Source of the DNA: CALRQJ02 sp943370285
GTDB lineage: Bacteria > Bacteroidota > Bacteroidia > Chitinophagales > Chitinophagaceae
Assembly: GCA_943370285.1 (NCBI GenBank)
Contig: CALRQJ020000003.1
Location: forward strand, 240,745 to 304,744
Length of the DNA stretch: 64,000 nt
Direction: 5' to 3'
In this document: piece by piece, positions 49,227 to 58,624 of the stretch
How the letters are laid out: every line of letters begins with the position of its first letter
How positions within the stretch are numbered: position 1 is the stretch's first letter
Translations under genes and position numbers: made by a program
Notes under the pieces: generated by a model
Seen by the model: the letters and a program-made list of their open reading frames with translations, nothing else
The model's database searches: none
Told to the model about the DNA's origin: nothing

Positions 49227-50282
49227 CTAATTGAGCAGTGGATGCTGTTTTTGCATCAATTCTTCATCAAGTTTTATGCGTTGCTCCCAAGCCCAGGCGG
49301 TTGACATCATGTCTTCAATGCCATGTTTAATTTCCCAGCCTAAAGCTGCAACCGCAAAGTTATTATTGGCATAGATAGCAACAACATCGCCGGGTCTTCT
49401 TTCACCCAACACATAATTGAGTTTTTGGCCGCTCACTACTTCAAACGCTTTGATGGCTTCTAATACAGTAACACCATTGCCCGTACCTAAATTAAATACA
49501 TCGCAAGGAGTTGTGTTTTTTGCTGCCATTAAATATTGCAAGGCTAAGGTGTGAGCATGGGCAATATCACAAACATGAATATAATCACGGATACAACTAC
49601 CGTCACGGGTATCATAATCGGTACCAAAAACAGTCACCTGCGGTAATTTTCCAATGGCTGTTTGGGTGATGGCCGGTACTAAGTTTTGCGGTTTGCCCAA
49701 TGGTAATTCGCCAATGAATGCAGATGGGTGAGCCCCAACGGGATTAAAATAGCGCAGCAGTATGCAAGTAGTATCGTTGATAGATGCAAAATCTTGTACA
49801 ATGGTTTCTCCCATTTGCTTAGTAGCGCCATATGGCGATTCAGCTTTCTTAATAGGAGATTGTTCCGTTACAGGTATCACATCGGGATTACCATACACCG
49901 TACAAGATGAAGAAAATACAAAATGCGGTACATGAAAATCTCTAACGCATTGCAACAAATTGATCAATGAAAACAAGTTGTTTTGATAATACAACATCGG
50001 GTTTTCAACCGATTCGCCAACTGCTTTATACGCTGCAAAATGAATAACACCTGTAATATCTTCATTCTCTTGAAATACCGCTAACGTATCGTTATAATCC
50101 TTTAAATCTACTTTGTAGTTTTTGATTTTTTTGCCGGTAATTTTTTCAATACCGTTGAGCAAGTAATTGGTAGAACGAGAATTGTCGTCGATAGAAATAA
50201 CTTCAAACCCATTTGCTATTAAGTCTACGATGGTGTGTGAGCCAATATAGCCACAGCCTCCGGTAACCAATATTTTAGCCAT
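49227..50282 (-). CDS. galE: UDP-glucose 4-epimerase
   Basis: The 351-residue extended short-chain dehydrogenase has the NAD-binding motif GGCGYIGSH at residues 8-16, SSSCTVYG, the catalytic Y-x3-K in SPYGATKQMGE, and the GalE-specific LLRYFNPVGAHPSAFIGE and DYDTRDGSCIRDYIHV segments. It interconverts UDP-glucose and UDP-galactose for exopolysaccharide and glycan precursor supply. It is on the same strand as the mre operon but likely has its own terminator. Confidence 0.96.
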   Translation of the reverse strand: MAKILVTGGCGYIGSHTIVDLIANGFEVISIDDNSRSTNYLLNGIEKITGKKIKNYKVDLKDYNDTLAVFQENEDITGVIHFAAYKAVGESVENPMLYYQNNLFSLINLLQCVRDFHVPHFVFSSSCTVYGNPDVIPVTEQSPIKKAESPYGATKQMGETIVQDFASINDTTCILLRYFNPVGAHPSAFIGELPLGKPQNLVPAITQTAIGKLPQVTVFGTDYDTRDGSCIRDYIHVCDIAHAHTLALQYLMAAKNTTPCDVFNLGTGNGVTVLEAIKAFEVVSGQKLNYVLGERRPGDVVAIYANNNFAVAALGWEIKHGIEDMMSTAWAWEQRIKLDEELMQKQHPLLN

Positions 50283-50325
50283 ATTATAAATTGTAGTGCT
50301 GCAAAGTAACTAAATGCACTTCAAC

Positions 50326-51390
50326 TTACATAAACAACTTTATAATATAATAGAAAATAGCAGCTACTGCAGCACTTACCGGAATGGTTAAAATCCATGC
50401 CCAAAGCAAGTTGATGGTTACCCCCCAACGTACCGCACTCAAACGCTTAGTAGCACCTACACCAATGATAGAACCGGTGATAGTGTGTGTAGTACTTACC
50501 GGAATACCAAAATGCTCACTGATGTATAAGGTAGCAGCACCGGCAGTTTCAGCACTTACGCCTTCTAAAGGTGTTACTTTGGTAATACGAGTACCCATCG
50601 TTTTTACAATCTTCCAACCTCCGCTTAATGTGCCTAAGCCAATGGCTAAAAAGCTACTGAATGGCACCCACCAATAATCTTCTACAAAATGACTAAAGCG
50701 GTGTGCAGAATCGAGTGTAGTATACGTTGGATTGCCCATTTGAACTTCGTAATATATAACTGCAGCACCAATCAAACCCATCACTTTCTGAGCATCGTTA
50801 CCGCCGTGTCCTAAACTAAAAGCGGCAGAAGAAGCCAACTGCAAACGTTTAAACCAAGTTTCGGCTTTGTACGGATTGGCCCGTTTACAGATATGTACAA
50901 TAAGTATGGTGATGAAAAAGGCGATGAACATACCAATCAATGGTGCCAAGAAGATGAACAAAACGGTCGGAATTACCTTTACATAGTTAATGACATCTGC
51001 GCCATTATCGCTTAAACCACCGGCATGTGCAAGTGCAGCACCGATGAAACCGCCCATCAAAGTATGCGAAGAGGAGGAAGGAATGCCGAACCACCAAGTC
51101 AATAAGTTCCAGGCAATAGCGGCTAAAATACCTGCAAAAATTACTTCTAATGTAATGAACTCTGCATTCACCCACTTTGCTACGGTATTACCAATTTTAA
51201 ATTCTCCAATCATGTATTTAGAGATAAAAAAGGCAGCAAAGTTGAATACTGCCGCCCAAAGTACGGCTTGAAAAGGCGTTAGTACTTTAGTAGAAACGAT
51301 AGTAGCGATAGAGTTGGCAGCATCATGAAAACCATTGATGTAATCGAAGATAAATGCCAATATGATGATAACAATTAGAAGCGTAAACAT
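50326..51390 (-). CDS. pit: PiT-family inorganic phosphate transporter
   Basis: The 354-residue membrane protein has the duplicated PiT signature: FDYINGFHDAANSIATIVSTKVLTPFQA (in pieces) near the start and FSLGHGGNDAQKVMG with GIPVSTTHTITGSIIGVG later. It imports inorganic phosphate or metal-phosphate with protons. It lies 51 bp downstream of the DUF47 gene, forming the common DUF47-PiT pair. The phosphate porin gene is divergent beyond that, so this is a phosphate acquisition cluster. Confidence 0.95.
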   Translation of the reverse strand: MFTLLIVIIILAFIFDYINGFHDAANSIATIVSTKVLTPFQAVLWAAVFNFAAFFISKYMIGEFKIGNTVAKWVNAEFITLEVIFAGILAAIAWNLLTWWFGIPSSSSHTLMGGFIGAALAHAGGLSDNGADVINYVKVIPTVLFIFLAPLIGMFIAFFITILIVHICKRANPYKAETWFKRLQLASSAAFSLGHGGNDAQKVMGLIGAAVIYYEVQMGNPTYTTLDSAHRFSHFVEDYWWVPFSSFLAIGLGTLSGGWKIVKTMGTRITKVTPLEGVSAETAGAATLYISEHFGIPVSTTHTITGSIIGVGATKRLSAVRWGVTINLLWAWILTIPVSAAVAAIFYYIIKLFM

Positions 51391-51441
51391 GTAGTTGATT
51401 TAAACAGTAAATAGTAGTTGGCCAGTAGCAATGCTATGGTA

Positions 51442-52089
51442 CTAAGAGTATTTAATGATAATAGACTCAATTACATTAGCCGCATCTTCGCATTTATCAG
51501 TAGCTATTTCTAACACCTGATAAATTTCTCTTTTCTTAATCACTTCTTTAAAATCGTTTTCTTGGTTGAAGAGCATTTCAATACTCATGTCAAACACATC
51601 ATCAGCTTGGTTTTCAATGCTGTTTACTTTTACCAAAGCTTCCGTCATTTGACGAAGATTTTTCATGTCTCTCAAACCATACACCGCCACTTTAATTTGT
51701 GCAGCACCTTGTTGAATCAGCGTTGCCATTTTCTGAATGCCGGTATCGTTAGGATTAACTTTGTAGAAATTAATCTTCTTAGAAGAAGCGTAGATATAAT
51801 CTGCAATATCATCTAAAGCAGAAGCTAAGTAGTGAATATCTTCTCTATCAAATGGTGTGATGAAGTTGCGACCCAATTCGGTAAAAATTTGATGGGTGCT
51901 ATCATCGTTTTTGTGTTCTAAGTCTTCAATATTGGCTAAATGGGCAGCTCTTTTGTCGGCATCTGGCTCACTCACCATTTGAATAAGCACTTTGCTCATT
52001 ACTTCTACTCTTTCAGCCACGTCTTCAAATAATTCATAAAATACTTTGTTCTTTGGCATAAACAAATTGCCGATGTTGTTGAGTCCCAT
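51442..52089 (-). CDS. DUF47 (PhoU-like) protein
   Basis: The 215-residue helical protein has the DUF47 features: HLANIEDLEHKNDDSTHQIFTELGRNFITPFDREDIHYLASALDDIADYI in sequence and a C-terminal EIYQVLEIATDKCEDAANVIESI. It has E-x3-D-type metal-binding positions shared with PhoU. It is thought to regulate the adjacent PiT transporter. First gene of the leftward pair; the 74-bp stretch to the porin gene is a shared divergent control region. Confidence 0.92.
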   Translation of the reverse strand: MGLNNIGNLFMPKNKVFYELFEDVAERVEVMSKVLIQMVSEPDADKRAAHLANIEDLEHKNDDSTHQIFTELGRNFITPFDREDIHYLASALDDIADYIYASSKKINFYKVNPNDTGIQKMATLIQQGAAQIKVAVYGLRDMKNLRQMTEALVKVNSIENQADDVFDMSIEMLFNQENDFKEVIKKREIYQVLEIATDKCEDAANVIESIIIKYS

Positions 52090-52204
52090 AACCTTATATT
52101 TTTAGTCTGCAAAGGTGAAAATGATTTGCGATTATCAATAAAGACCTTAAAAAGGTAATAATTTGTTAACATTGGGCTTTGAATTTTTGCATTGTAACGA
52201 TTTC

Positions 52205-52212
52205 TACATTTG
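52205..52212 (+). promoter_or_regulatory. TAnnTTTG promoter element upstream of porin O/P
   Basis: TACATTTG fits the Bacteroidota -7 consensus and lies 20 bp before the chosen start at 52232, which supports that start over the upstream ATG at 52163. T-rich TTTG tracts are present 15-25 bp further upstream. Confidence 0.5.
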
Positions 52213-52231
52213 CACTCCCAAAAAAACCCAT

Positions 52232-53542
52232 ATGAAAACTTGGCGACAGTTTTTACTTTTATTCATTTTTTTCCAATCTGTCGCTTCAGTAAGAGCCCAG
52301 TTTCTAATGGATATGGTAGATACCACCAAAGAAACAGGGAAAGGCCTACTTAATCTATACAGAAAGTTTGACCACTTACGGATTGGAGCTTATATACAAC
52401 CGCAATTTCAAGTTGCTTCTGCCAAAGGCATTAAAAATTTTGAAGGAACAGATTTTGGTCCACAAGTGAGTAATCGTTTTATGCTAAGGAGAAGTCGGGT
52501 TAGAATTGATTATGTACATTTTGCCGAACCAGAAAAAGTAGGTGTTCAAATAGTATTTCAGTTCGACGCTAATGAACGAGGTTTTACATTGAGAGATGTA
52601 TGGGGTAGGGTATTTGATAATAAACATAAACTTTTTTCCTTAACTACCGGAATGTTTGCCCGACCATTTGGTTTTGAAACCAACTTAAGTAGTAGTGACC
52701 GTGAATCTCCTGAAAGAGGAAGGATGAATCAGTTATTGATGAAAAGTGAACGGGACCTTGGTGCCATGATTACATTTGACCCACGTAAAAAACTCCATAA
52801 CTTTTTGCGCTACATAAAAGCAGATGTTGGTTTATTTAACGGCCAAGGCATTAATGCCAATGGGGATTTTGACAACAGCAAAGATTTGATTGGTAGAATT
52901 GCATTAAAACCAACCAAACTGAACAAACACATTACATTATCTGCCGGCACTTCAATGTTGTATGGAGCTTTATTTCAAAATACAAAGTATCAATATTATT
53001 ATGCTAAGTCAGGTGGGGTTATGACTACTTTGGTAGATTCAACCACTGCTAATGCAGGTAAAAATGCACCAAGACATTATTACGGTGCAGATGCACAACT
53101 AAAGATCAAAAATAAAGTAGGCTTTACAGAATTTAGGGCTGAGGTCATTACCGGCGAACATTCCGTTACCGCTAACAGCAACGAAACACCAACTGCTTTA
53201 TTAAGCGGAAGAGACGGTTATCATATTCGTAGTTTTAACGGCGCCTACTTTTATTTTTTACAGCATATCTTTTCAACACAGCATCAATTATTACTGAAGT
53301 ACGATTGGTTTGACCCCAACCGAAATGTGTCAGCCAAAGAGATTGGTGCAGCCAGTTCAAATTTAGCGGCAGCAAATATTAAATATTCAACACTGGGACT
53401 CGGCTACATTAATTATTTGTCAGACAATGTGAAACTGGTTTTATACTACGCCAGAGTATGGAATGAAAAAACGCAACTGACCGGCTACACATCCGACATC
53501 AGTGATGACGTATTTACATGCAGATTACAGTTTAGATTCTAG
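52232..53542 (+). CDS. Phosphate-selective porin O/P-like outer membrane protein
   Basis: I start at the ATG at 52232 (MKTWRQFLLLFIFFQ), as it gives a signal peptide ending SVRAQ and follows a TAnnTTTG element; the longer frame from 52163 covers the promoter. The ~436-residue beta barrel has RRSRVRIDYVHFAEP, FQFDANERGFTLRDVWGR, FARPFGFETNLSSSDRESPERG and a C-terminal aromatic FRF end typical of outer membrane proteins. OprO/P-like proteins take up phosphate or polyphosphate. Context with PiT and DUF47 supports this role. Confidence 0.88.
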   Translation: MKTWRQFLLLFIFFQSVASVRAQFLMDMVDTTKETGKGLLNLYRKFDHLRIGAYIQPQFQVASAKGIKNFEGTDFGPQVSNRFMLRRSRVRIDYVHFAEPEKVGVQIVFQFDANERGFTLRDVWGRVFDNKHKLFSLTTGMFARPFGFETNLSSSDRESPERGRMNQLLMKSERDLGAMITFDPRKKLHNFLRYIKADVGLFNGQGINANGDFDNSKDLIGRIALKPTKLNKHITLSAGTSMLYGALFQNTKYQYYYAKSGGVMTTLVDSTTANAGKNAPRHYYGADAQLKIKNKVGFTEFRAEVITGEHSVTANSNETPTALLSGRDGYHIRSFNGAYFYFLQHIFSTQHQLLLKYDWFDPNRNVSAKEIGAASSNLAAANIKYSTLGLGYINYLSDNVKLVLYYARVWNEKTQLTGYTSDISDDVFTCRLQFRF

Positions 53543-53566
53543 GTTTTGGTTAAACAAAAAGCCATT

Positions 53567-53623
53567 GTTAACATCCAGTTAATGTAGCCGTAACAATTCC
53601 GTAACACAGCCCTTCTACTTTCG
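53567..53623 (+). promoter_or_regulatory. Pho-box-like array of four 11-bp repeats and -7-like element
   Basis: Heptamers GTTAACA (53567), GTTAATG (53578), CGTAACA (53589) and CGTAACA (53600) recur with an exact 11-bp period. This is the period of PhoB-type direct repeats. TACTTTCG at 53616-53623, one mismatch from TAnnTTTG, follows 10 bp after the last repeat. The array is upstream of the TonB-dependent receptor at 53646 and close to phosphate genes. Confidence 0.5.
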
Positions 53624-53645
53624 CAGCATCAAAATAATTGCAAAA

Positions 53646-56438
53646 GTGAAGCACATTATAGTATTACTTCTTACACTAATTACCGCTTCTACAGCATTTA
53701 GCCAGAAGGGTAAAATTTCAGGAAAAGTAACCAACGGTAAAAATGAACCTTTAATTGGTGTAACCGTAAAATTTTCAGGCGATGTTGCGGGATTTGTTAG
53801 AACAGATGTAGAAGGTCGTTACAATTTCTCTGTTGAAATAGGCAAAAAAATAACACTAGAGTTCACTTACATCGGTTATGAAACCAAAAATATTGATAAC
53901 GTAACCATTGCAAAAGCCGGGGAAGTTGAAACCATTGATGTAGTAATGGTGGAAGGAGGGAAGGCTCTAGATAATGTGGTGGTAAAAACTTCTTCAAAAG
54001 GCTCGGGTCGTGGCGAAACTGTAAATGCTATTTTATCTTACCAAAGAAATACCAATACAGTTGCATCAGTTATTTCTGCTGAATCTATTAAAAGAAGTCC
54101 GGACCGTAATACCGGCGAAGTATTAAAACGTACACCGGGAGCTAGTATACAAGAAGGTAGATTTATTGTAGTTCGTGGTTTAGCCGATCGTTATAACCAA
54201 GCTATGTTAAACGGTGTATTATTAAGTAGCACCGAACCTGACCGTAAAACATTTTCTTTCGATTTAATTCCTGCTGCGATGATTGATAATATCATCATCA
54301 ACAAAGCATTTGTACCGGAATTGCCGGGTGAGTGGGCAGGGGGCTTAATTCAAGTAAATACAAAAGATATTCCGACAAAAAATTTCTTCAATATCCAATT
54401 AGGAACTGGTTTTAATACCCAAACTATTGGTAAAGATTTTTATACCGATAAAGGTGGTAAAACAGATTGGTTAGGATTAGATGATGGCACTCGTACCTTA
54501 CCATCGGGTTACAAAACCAAATCTCAATTCGATTTATTATCACCTGCCGAAAAAACAGCTATTGGTAAACAAATGGCCAATAGTTGGGCACCAACAAAAA
54601 TTGCTGCACCACTAAATACTTCGGTACAGTTTAATGGTGGTTTTGCCGGAACATTGTTTGGCAAAAAGATTGGTGGTACTGTTGGTATTTTGTACAACAA
54701 AACCAACAGAATTCAAGACTTAATCAACAGACAAAATACTTTATCAGGCACTGTGTTTAGTGTGAATTCAGATTTTGGTGATACTCGATTTGCACAAGAT
54801 ATTTCTTGGGGAGCCTTAGGTAGCTTAACCATGCAATTGAATGGTTTAAATAAGATTTCTTTAAAATCTATTGTTAATGTAAATGCCGGTAACATAGTTA
54901 CCAAAAGAGGTGGAGTTGATTTTAACCGTGATGAAGATATCAGAGGAACAGAAATCAACTTCAAGCAAAATACTTTCTTCACCACACAATTAACAGGTGA
55001 GCATAGTATCTCAAAACCATTGAAATTAAAATGGTACGGTGCATTTAATATTTTAGATGGTTATGTACCTGACCAACGCAGAATTTTTTATTCTAGAACA
55101 ACGGGTACAAACAATCCATATGTATTAGCATTGTCTAATACGTTATCTCAACAAAGTGGCAGTAGGATTTATCAAACCTTAAGTGATTATATCTATACAG
55201 CTGGTGGAGATGCTAGTTATAATTTCAATTTATTTGGACAGAAACAAACCTTAAAAGGTGGTTATATGTTCCAAGTAAAAGATAGATTGTATGATGCACA
55301 ATTGTTTGCCAACTTCTTACCATTAGATAATCCAACACTAAGATTATTACCGGAGGATAAAGTATTTGCACCGGAGAACTTTGGTGATGGTACAGGAACA
55401 AAATTTGGATTTGACGCTATTAAAGGAAATACCTTCCGTTATTTGGCCAATACTATTTTAAATGCAGGATTTATACAATTCGATAATCAGTTTACCAATA
55501 AGCTAAGAGTAGTTTGGGGTTTAAGAGTGGAGAATTACGATCAATTAGTAGGTAGTGTAAAAGCATGGGACCCAAGACATACTTATTCTAAAGTAACCGA
55601 TTATTTGCCCGGTGTAAATGCTACTTACAAAGTCAATAACAAAACAAACCTTCGTTTATCTGCTTCTCAAACTGTTATTCGTCCGGAGTTGAGAGAATTG
55701 TCTGCACTTAATTTATACGACTTTGAATTGAATGCATCTGTACAAGGTTTCCCGGGTTTGTTGAGAACTAAAATCAGCAACTTTGATTTACGTTACGAAG
55801 TTTATCCAAGAGCCGGTGAAACATTCTCTATCGGTGCATTTTATAAAGACTTTGAAAATCCAATTGAGCAAATTTTTAGTGAAGGAATTGGTGGTTCTAG
55901 CACCTTTACGTTCCGCAATGCTAAACAAGCAAGAGCTTATGGGGTAGAGGTTGATTTGCGAAAAAAATTAGATTTTATCACTGCTCTTAAACGTTTTACG
56001 CTACAGGCTAATGCCTCATATATTAACAGTAGAATTAAAGATGCACAATTCCAAATTGACAGACCACTACAAGGCCAATCGCCTTATGTGCTAAATGTTG
56101 GTTTGTTGTATGATGTGGAAGAGAAAGGATTTAACGCCACACTATTATTCAATCAAGTGGGTGAAAGAATTTATCTCGTTGGTGATTTAACATCAGGTGC
56201 CGGTTCGCCGGATATTTATGAAGCTGCAAGACCATTATTAGACTTCCAAATCAGTCAAAAAATATTGAAACGTAAAGGTGAATTGAAATTAAATATTTCT
56301 GATATCTTAAATCAGACACAGTATTTCTATCAAAATGCAAATAGCACTACCACCTTTCAAAAAAGAAGCGATGCCTATCGCTTTACCAGAAGGTTTGGTA
56401 CCACATTCGGTTTAACATTTAACTACGCAATACTATAA
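53646..56438 (+). CDS. TonB-dependent receptor with N-terminal carboxypeptidase-like domain
   Basis: The 930-residue protein has a signal peptide (ending ASTAFSQ), a CarboxypepD_reg-like domain at about 24-110 (GKISGKVTNGKNEPLIGVTVKF), a plug domain (SAESIKRSPDRNTGEVLKRTPG, VVRGLADRYNQAMLNGV) and a beta barrel ending in FNYAIL. No SusC-specific box is obvious, and no SusD follows. The Pho-like array upstream and the neighbouring phosphate genes suggest uptake of a phosphate-containing ligand. It is 28 bp upstream of a lipoprotein gene, a probable operon partner. Confidence 0.92.
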   Translation: MKHIIVLLLTLITASTAFSQKGKISGKVTNGKNEPLIGVTVKFSGDVAGFVRTDVEGRYNFSVEIGKKITLEFTYIGYETKNIDNVTIAKAGEVETIDVVMVEGGKALDNVVVKTSSKGSGRGETVNAILSYQRNTNTVASVISAESIKRSPDRNTGEVLKRTPGASIQEGRFIVVRGLADRYNQAMLNGVLLSSTEPDRKTFSFDLIPAAMIDNIIINKAFVPELPGEWAGGLIQVNTKDIPTKNFFNIQLGTGFNTQTIGKDFYTDKGGKTDWLGLDDGTRTLPSGYKTKSQFDLLSPAEKTAIGKQMANSWAPTKIAAPLNTSVQFNGGFAGTLFGKKIGGTVGILYNKTNRIQDLINRQNTLSGTVFSVNSDFGDTRFAQDISWGALGSLTMQLNGLNKISLKSIVNVNAGNIVTKRGGVDFNRDEDIRGTEINFKQNTFFTTQLTGEHSISKPLKLKWYGAFNILDGYVPDQRRIFYSRTTGTNNPYVLALSNTLSQQSGSRIYQTLSDYIYTAGGDASYNFNLFGQKQTLKGGYMFQVKDRLYDAQLFANFLPLDNPTLRLLPEDKVFAPENFGDGTGTKFGFDAIKGNTFRYLANTILNAGFIQFDNQFTNKLRVVWGLRVENYDQLVGSVKAWDPRHTYSKVTDYLPGVNATYKVNNKTNLRLSASQTVIRPELRELSALNLYDFELNASVQGFPGLLRTKISNFDLRYEVYPRAGETFSIGAFYKDFENPIEQIFSEGIGGSSTFTFRNAKQARAYGVEVDLRKKLDFITALKRFTLQANASYINSRIKDAQFQIDRPLQGQSPYVLNVGLLYDVEEKGFNATLLFNQVGERIYLVGDLTSGAGSPDIYEAARPLLDFQISQKILKRKGELKLNISDILNQTQYFYQNANSTTTFQKRSDAYRFTRRFGTTFGLTFNYAIL

Positions 56439-56466
56439 AATTAAAAAAGCTCAAAAAGAACATACA

Positions 56467-57918
56467 ATGAAAAAGTACATTGCTTATTTAGCCGCTTTCA
56501 CTGCCCTTGCAGTAACAAGTTGCCGCAAAATTGAAATGGATGGTCAAGTACAGGTAGTTGTAGTAAACGGCGGTGGTGCCGGTACTACAGGTAAAAACGT
56601 AACCTTATCTGGTCGTTTAACAAAAGACACCACTTTATTGGCTGTTGATGACAATAACTTAAAAGGTATTGTTTATGTAACTAGAGGTGTAACATTAACG
56701 ATTCAAAAAGGGGCTAAAGTTAAAGGTGCTTTCTCCGGTGCAGATGTGGCAGCTTTGGTTATTTGCCGTGGTGGTAAAATCATTGCCGAAGGTACAGCTA
56801 CAGAGCCTATCGTATTTACTTCAGCTTCTGCCAATCCGGCTAGTGGTGATTGGGGTGGAATAGTAATCTTAGGTACTGCAGCTATCAATAGCAGCTTTAC
56901 AGGTATCAATGGTTTGTTACAGGTAGAGGGTGGTATAGACAATGCACAAGGCGATGGTTTAGCCGGTGCAGGTGATATGGCTTTTCCAACTGTTAACAAT
57001 AACGATAACTCAGGTAAATTAAGTTATGTACGTATTGAATATGCCGGTTATGCATTTCAGCCTGATAAAGAAATTAACAGCTTAACAATGGCCGGTGTTG
57101 GTAGAGGTACTGTGATTGACCATATTCAAGTTACTTATGCAAAAGATGATGCTTATGAGTGGTTTGGTGGTAATGTAGATTGCAAATACTTAATTGCCTA
57201 CAAAACACAAGATGATGATTTTGATACCGATAATGGCTATAGTGGTAACGTTCAGTTTGGTTTAGTATTAAGAGATTCTCTGATTGCTGATATTTCTACT
57301 TCAGAAGCTTTTGAAAGTGATAATAATCCAGGTGGTACTACTGCTTCTCCTAAAACAAGTGCAGTATTTAGTAACATCACAGCAATTGGTCCTAGAGCTA
57401 CTTTGACAAATATTGGTAACACGTTTTATCGTGGTGGTGCTCATATCAGAAGAAATACTTCTATTTCTATTTTCAACTCTATTATCATGGGTTGGAATCA
57501 AGGTATTTTGATTGATGCAACAACCGGTACACCAACAGACCTTAACATTAACGATAGTACATTACGTATTCGTAATACAACATTGGCAGGAAATAATGTT
57601 AACATCAACTATGCCGCAAGTGCAAGTGCACCAACAGGAGCTTCTGCTTCTAGTTTAACAACTTGGTTTAATACTGCATTTTTCAATAACGACATTTTAA
57701 CCAATGCTTCTGATGCTAGATTAATTCAGCCGTTTAACTACAATGCACCGGATCCTACACCTTTTGGTGGTAGTGCAGGTAATCAAAAAATATTGAATGG
57801 TGCTAGCTTTAGTGATGTTAAATTGAATAACGCTTTCTTTAAGCCGGTTACCTTCCGTGGTGGTATTGCACCTGCCGGCGATGACCAAACTTGGTGGAAA
57901 GGTTGGACTAAATTTTAA
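56467..57918 (+). CDS. Surface lipoprotein partner of the TonB receptor
   Basis: The 483-residue protein has a lipoprotein signal (TALAVTSCRKIE, Cys near residue 19). Its body is Gly/Asn/Asp-rich and beta-helical in character, with LAALVICRGGKIIAEGTATEPIVFTS, GDWGGIVILGTA, DHIQVTYAKDDAYEWFGG and DDFDTDNGYSGNV segments (in pieces). The type is regularly found after this group of TonB receptors in Bacteroidota and annotated as hypothetical. It probably binds the receptor's ligand or a calcium-bound substrate at the surface. A strong terminator follows. Confidence 0.82.
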   Translation: MKKYIAYLAAFTALAVTSCRKIEMDGQVQVVVVNGGGAGTTGKNVTLSGRLTKDTTLLAVDDNNLKGIVYVTRGVTLTIQKGAKVKGAFSGADVAALVICRGGKIIAEGTATEPIVFTSASANPASGDWGGIVILGTAAINSSFTGINGLLQVEGGIDNAQGDGLAGAGDMAFPTVNNNDNSGKLSYVRIEYAGYAFQPDKEINSLTMAGVGRGTVIDHIQVTYAKDDAYEWFGGNVDCKYLIAYKTQDDDFDTDNGYSGNVQFGLVLRDSLIADISTSEAFESDNNPGGTTASPKTSAVFSNITAIGPRATLTNIGNTFYRGGAHIRRNTSISIFNSIIMGWNQGILIDATTGTPTDLNINDSTLRIRNTTLAGNNVNINYAASASAPTGASASSLTTWFNTAFFNNDILTNASDARLIQPFNYNAPDPTPFGGSAGNQKILNGASFSDVKLNNAFFKPVTFRGGIAPAGDDQTWWKGWTKF

Positions 57919-57943
57919 TCATGTGTTTTTGAGATAATACAAT

Positions 57944-57972
57944 AGCCCCGAGCAATCGGGGCTTATTTTTTT
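57944..57972 (+). terminator. Rho-independent terminator of the TonB receptor operon
   Basis: AGCCCCGA (57944-57951) and TCGGGGCT (57956-57963) pair perfectly around GCAA, followed by TATTTTTTT. It overlaps the end of the convergent TPR gene. Confidence 0.9.
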
Positions 57973-58624
57973 ACCAATCTTTATCTTTTGTGGTAGGTTG
58001 ATTTTTCTTTTTCTGCAGATTTTGTTGCAAGTTTTTTTCTTCTTGATTCAATGTTCGTAAGAGTTGTTCGGCTTGTTGTTTGTTGAGCTTTGAATTGTTT
58101 TGAGAATCTTTTGGTTTGTCTTTTTTGTCTTGCGGTTTGTTGTTGGGCTGTTGTTTGCTTTGCTGCTTTTGCTTTAGTTCGTTGATGGCTTTTTGTAAAT
58201 TTTCTCTGGCTTCCACATCCTGTGGATTTTTTTTAATGGCTTGTTTGAAAGCTGTAATAGCAGGTTCTAGTTGTTGTGCTTTTGCCAAACTTACACCTTT
58301 ATTATACCAAGCTTTTGCTGCTTGTTGTTTATCGGTTATTGTGGTTGCACTTTGCTCAAAAGCCGTCGCAGCTTCTGAAAATTTTCCTGAACGATAATAC
58401 GCATTACCCTGATTAAAAATAGCGGTTGTGTTTTTTGAATCTTGTTGTTGAGCGGCTTTATACTTTTTTAAAGCTTCGCCAAATTGTTGTTTTCTATACA
58501 AATCATTCCCTTCTTTGATAGTACTATTTGTAGTTTGTGCAGTTGTTGAGTAGCATATAAATACCATCATCGCCGAAGGCAAATAATACAATAGATGTTT
58601 TATGGTCAATGATTGTTTTACCAC
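57971..58624 (-). CDS. TPR protein of a Bat-like module
   Basis: The 217-residue protein has a signal peptide or anchor (residues 12-30) and three TPR units (about 35-140) with NTTAIFNQGNAYYRSGKFSEAATAFEQ and KAWYNKGVSLAKAQQLEPAITAFKQAI in pieces. A Lys/Gln/Asn-rich low-complexity tail follows. Bat (aerotolerance) operons encode vWA and TPR proteins like BatB, BatC and BatE; here only two members are together. It overlaps the vWA gene by 7 bp. Confidence 0.85.
   Translation of the reverse strand: MVKQSLTIKHLLYYLPSAMMVFICYSTTAQTTNSTIKEGNDLYRKQQFGEALKKYKAAQQQDSKNTTAIFNQGNAYYRSGKFSEAATAFEQSATTITDKQQAAKAWYNKGVSLAKAQQLEPAITAFKQAIKKNPQDVEARENLQKAINELKQKQQSKQQPNNKPQDKKDKPKDSQNNSKLNKQQAEQLLRTLNQEEKNLQQNLQKKKNQPTTKDKDW

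Noticed and set aside
52163..52231. Longer start for the porin O/P gene
   Set aside because: It would put the -7 promoter element inside the coding region and destroy the signal peptide that begins at 52232.
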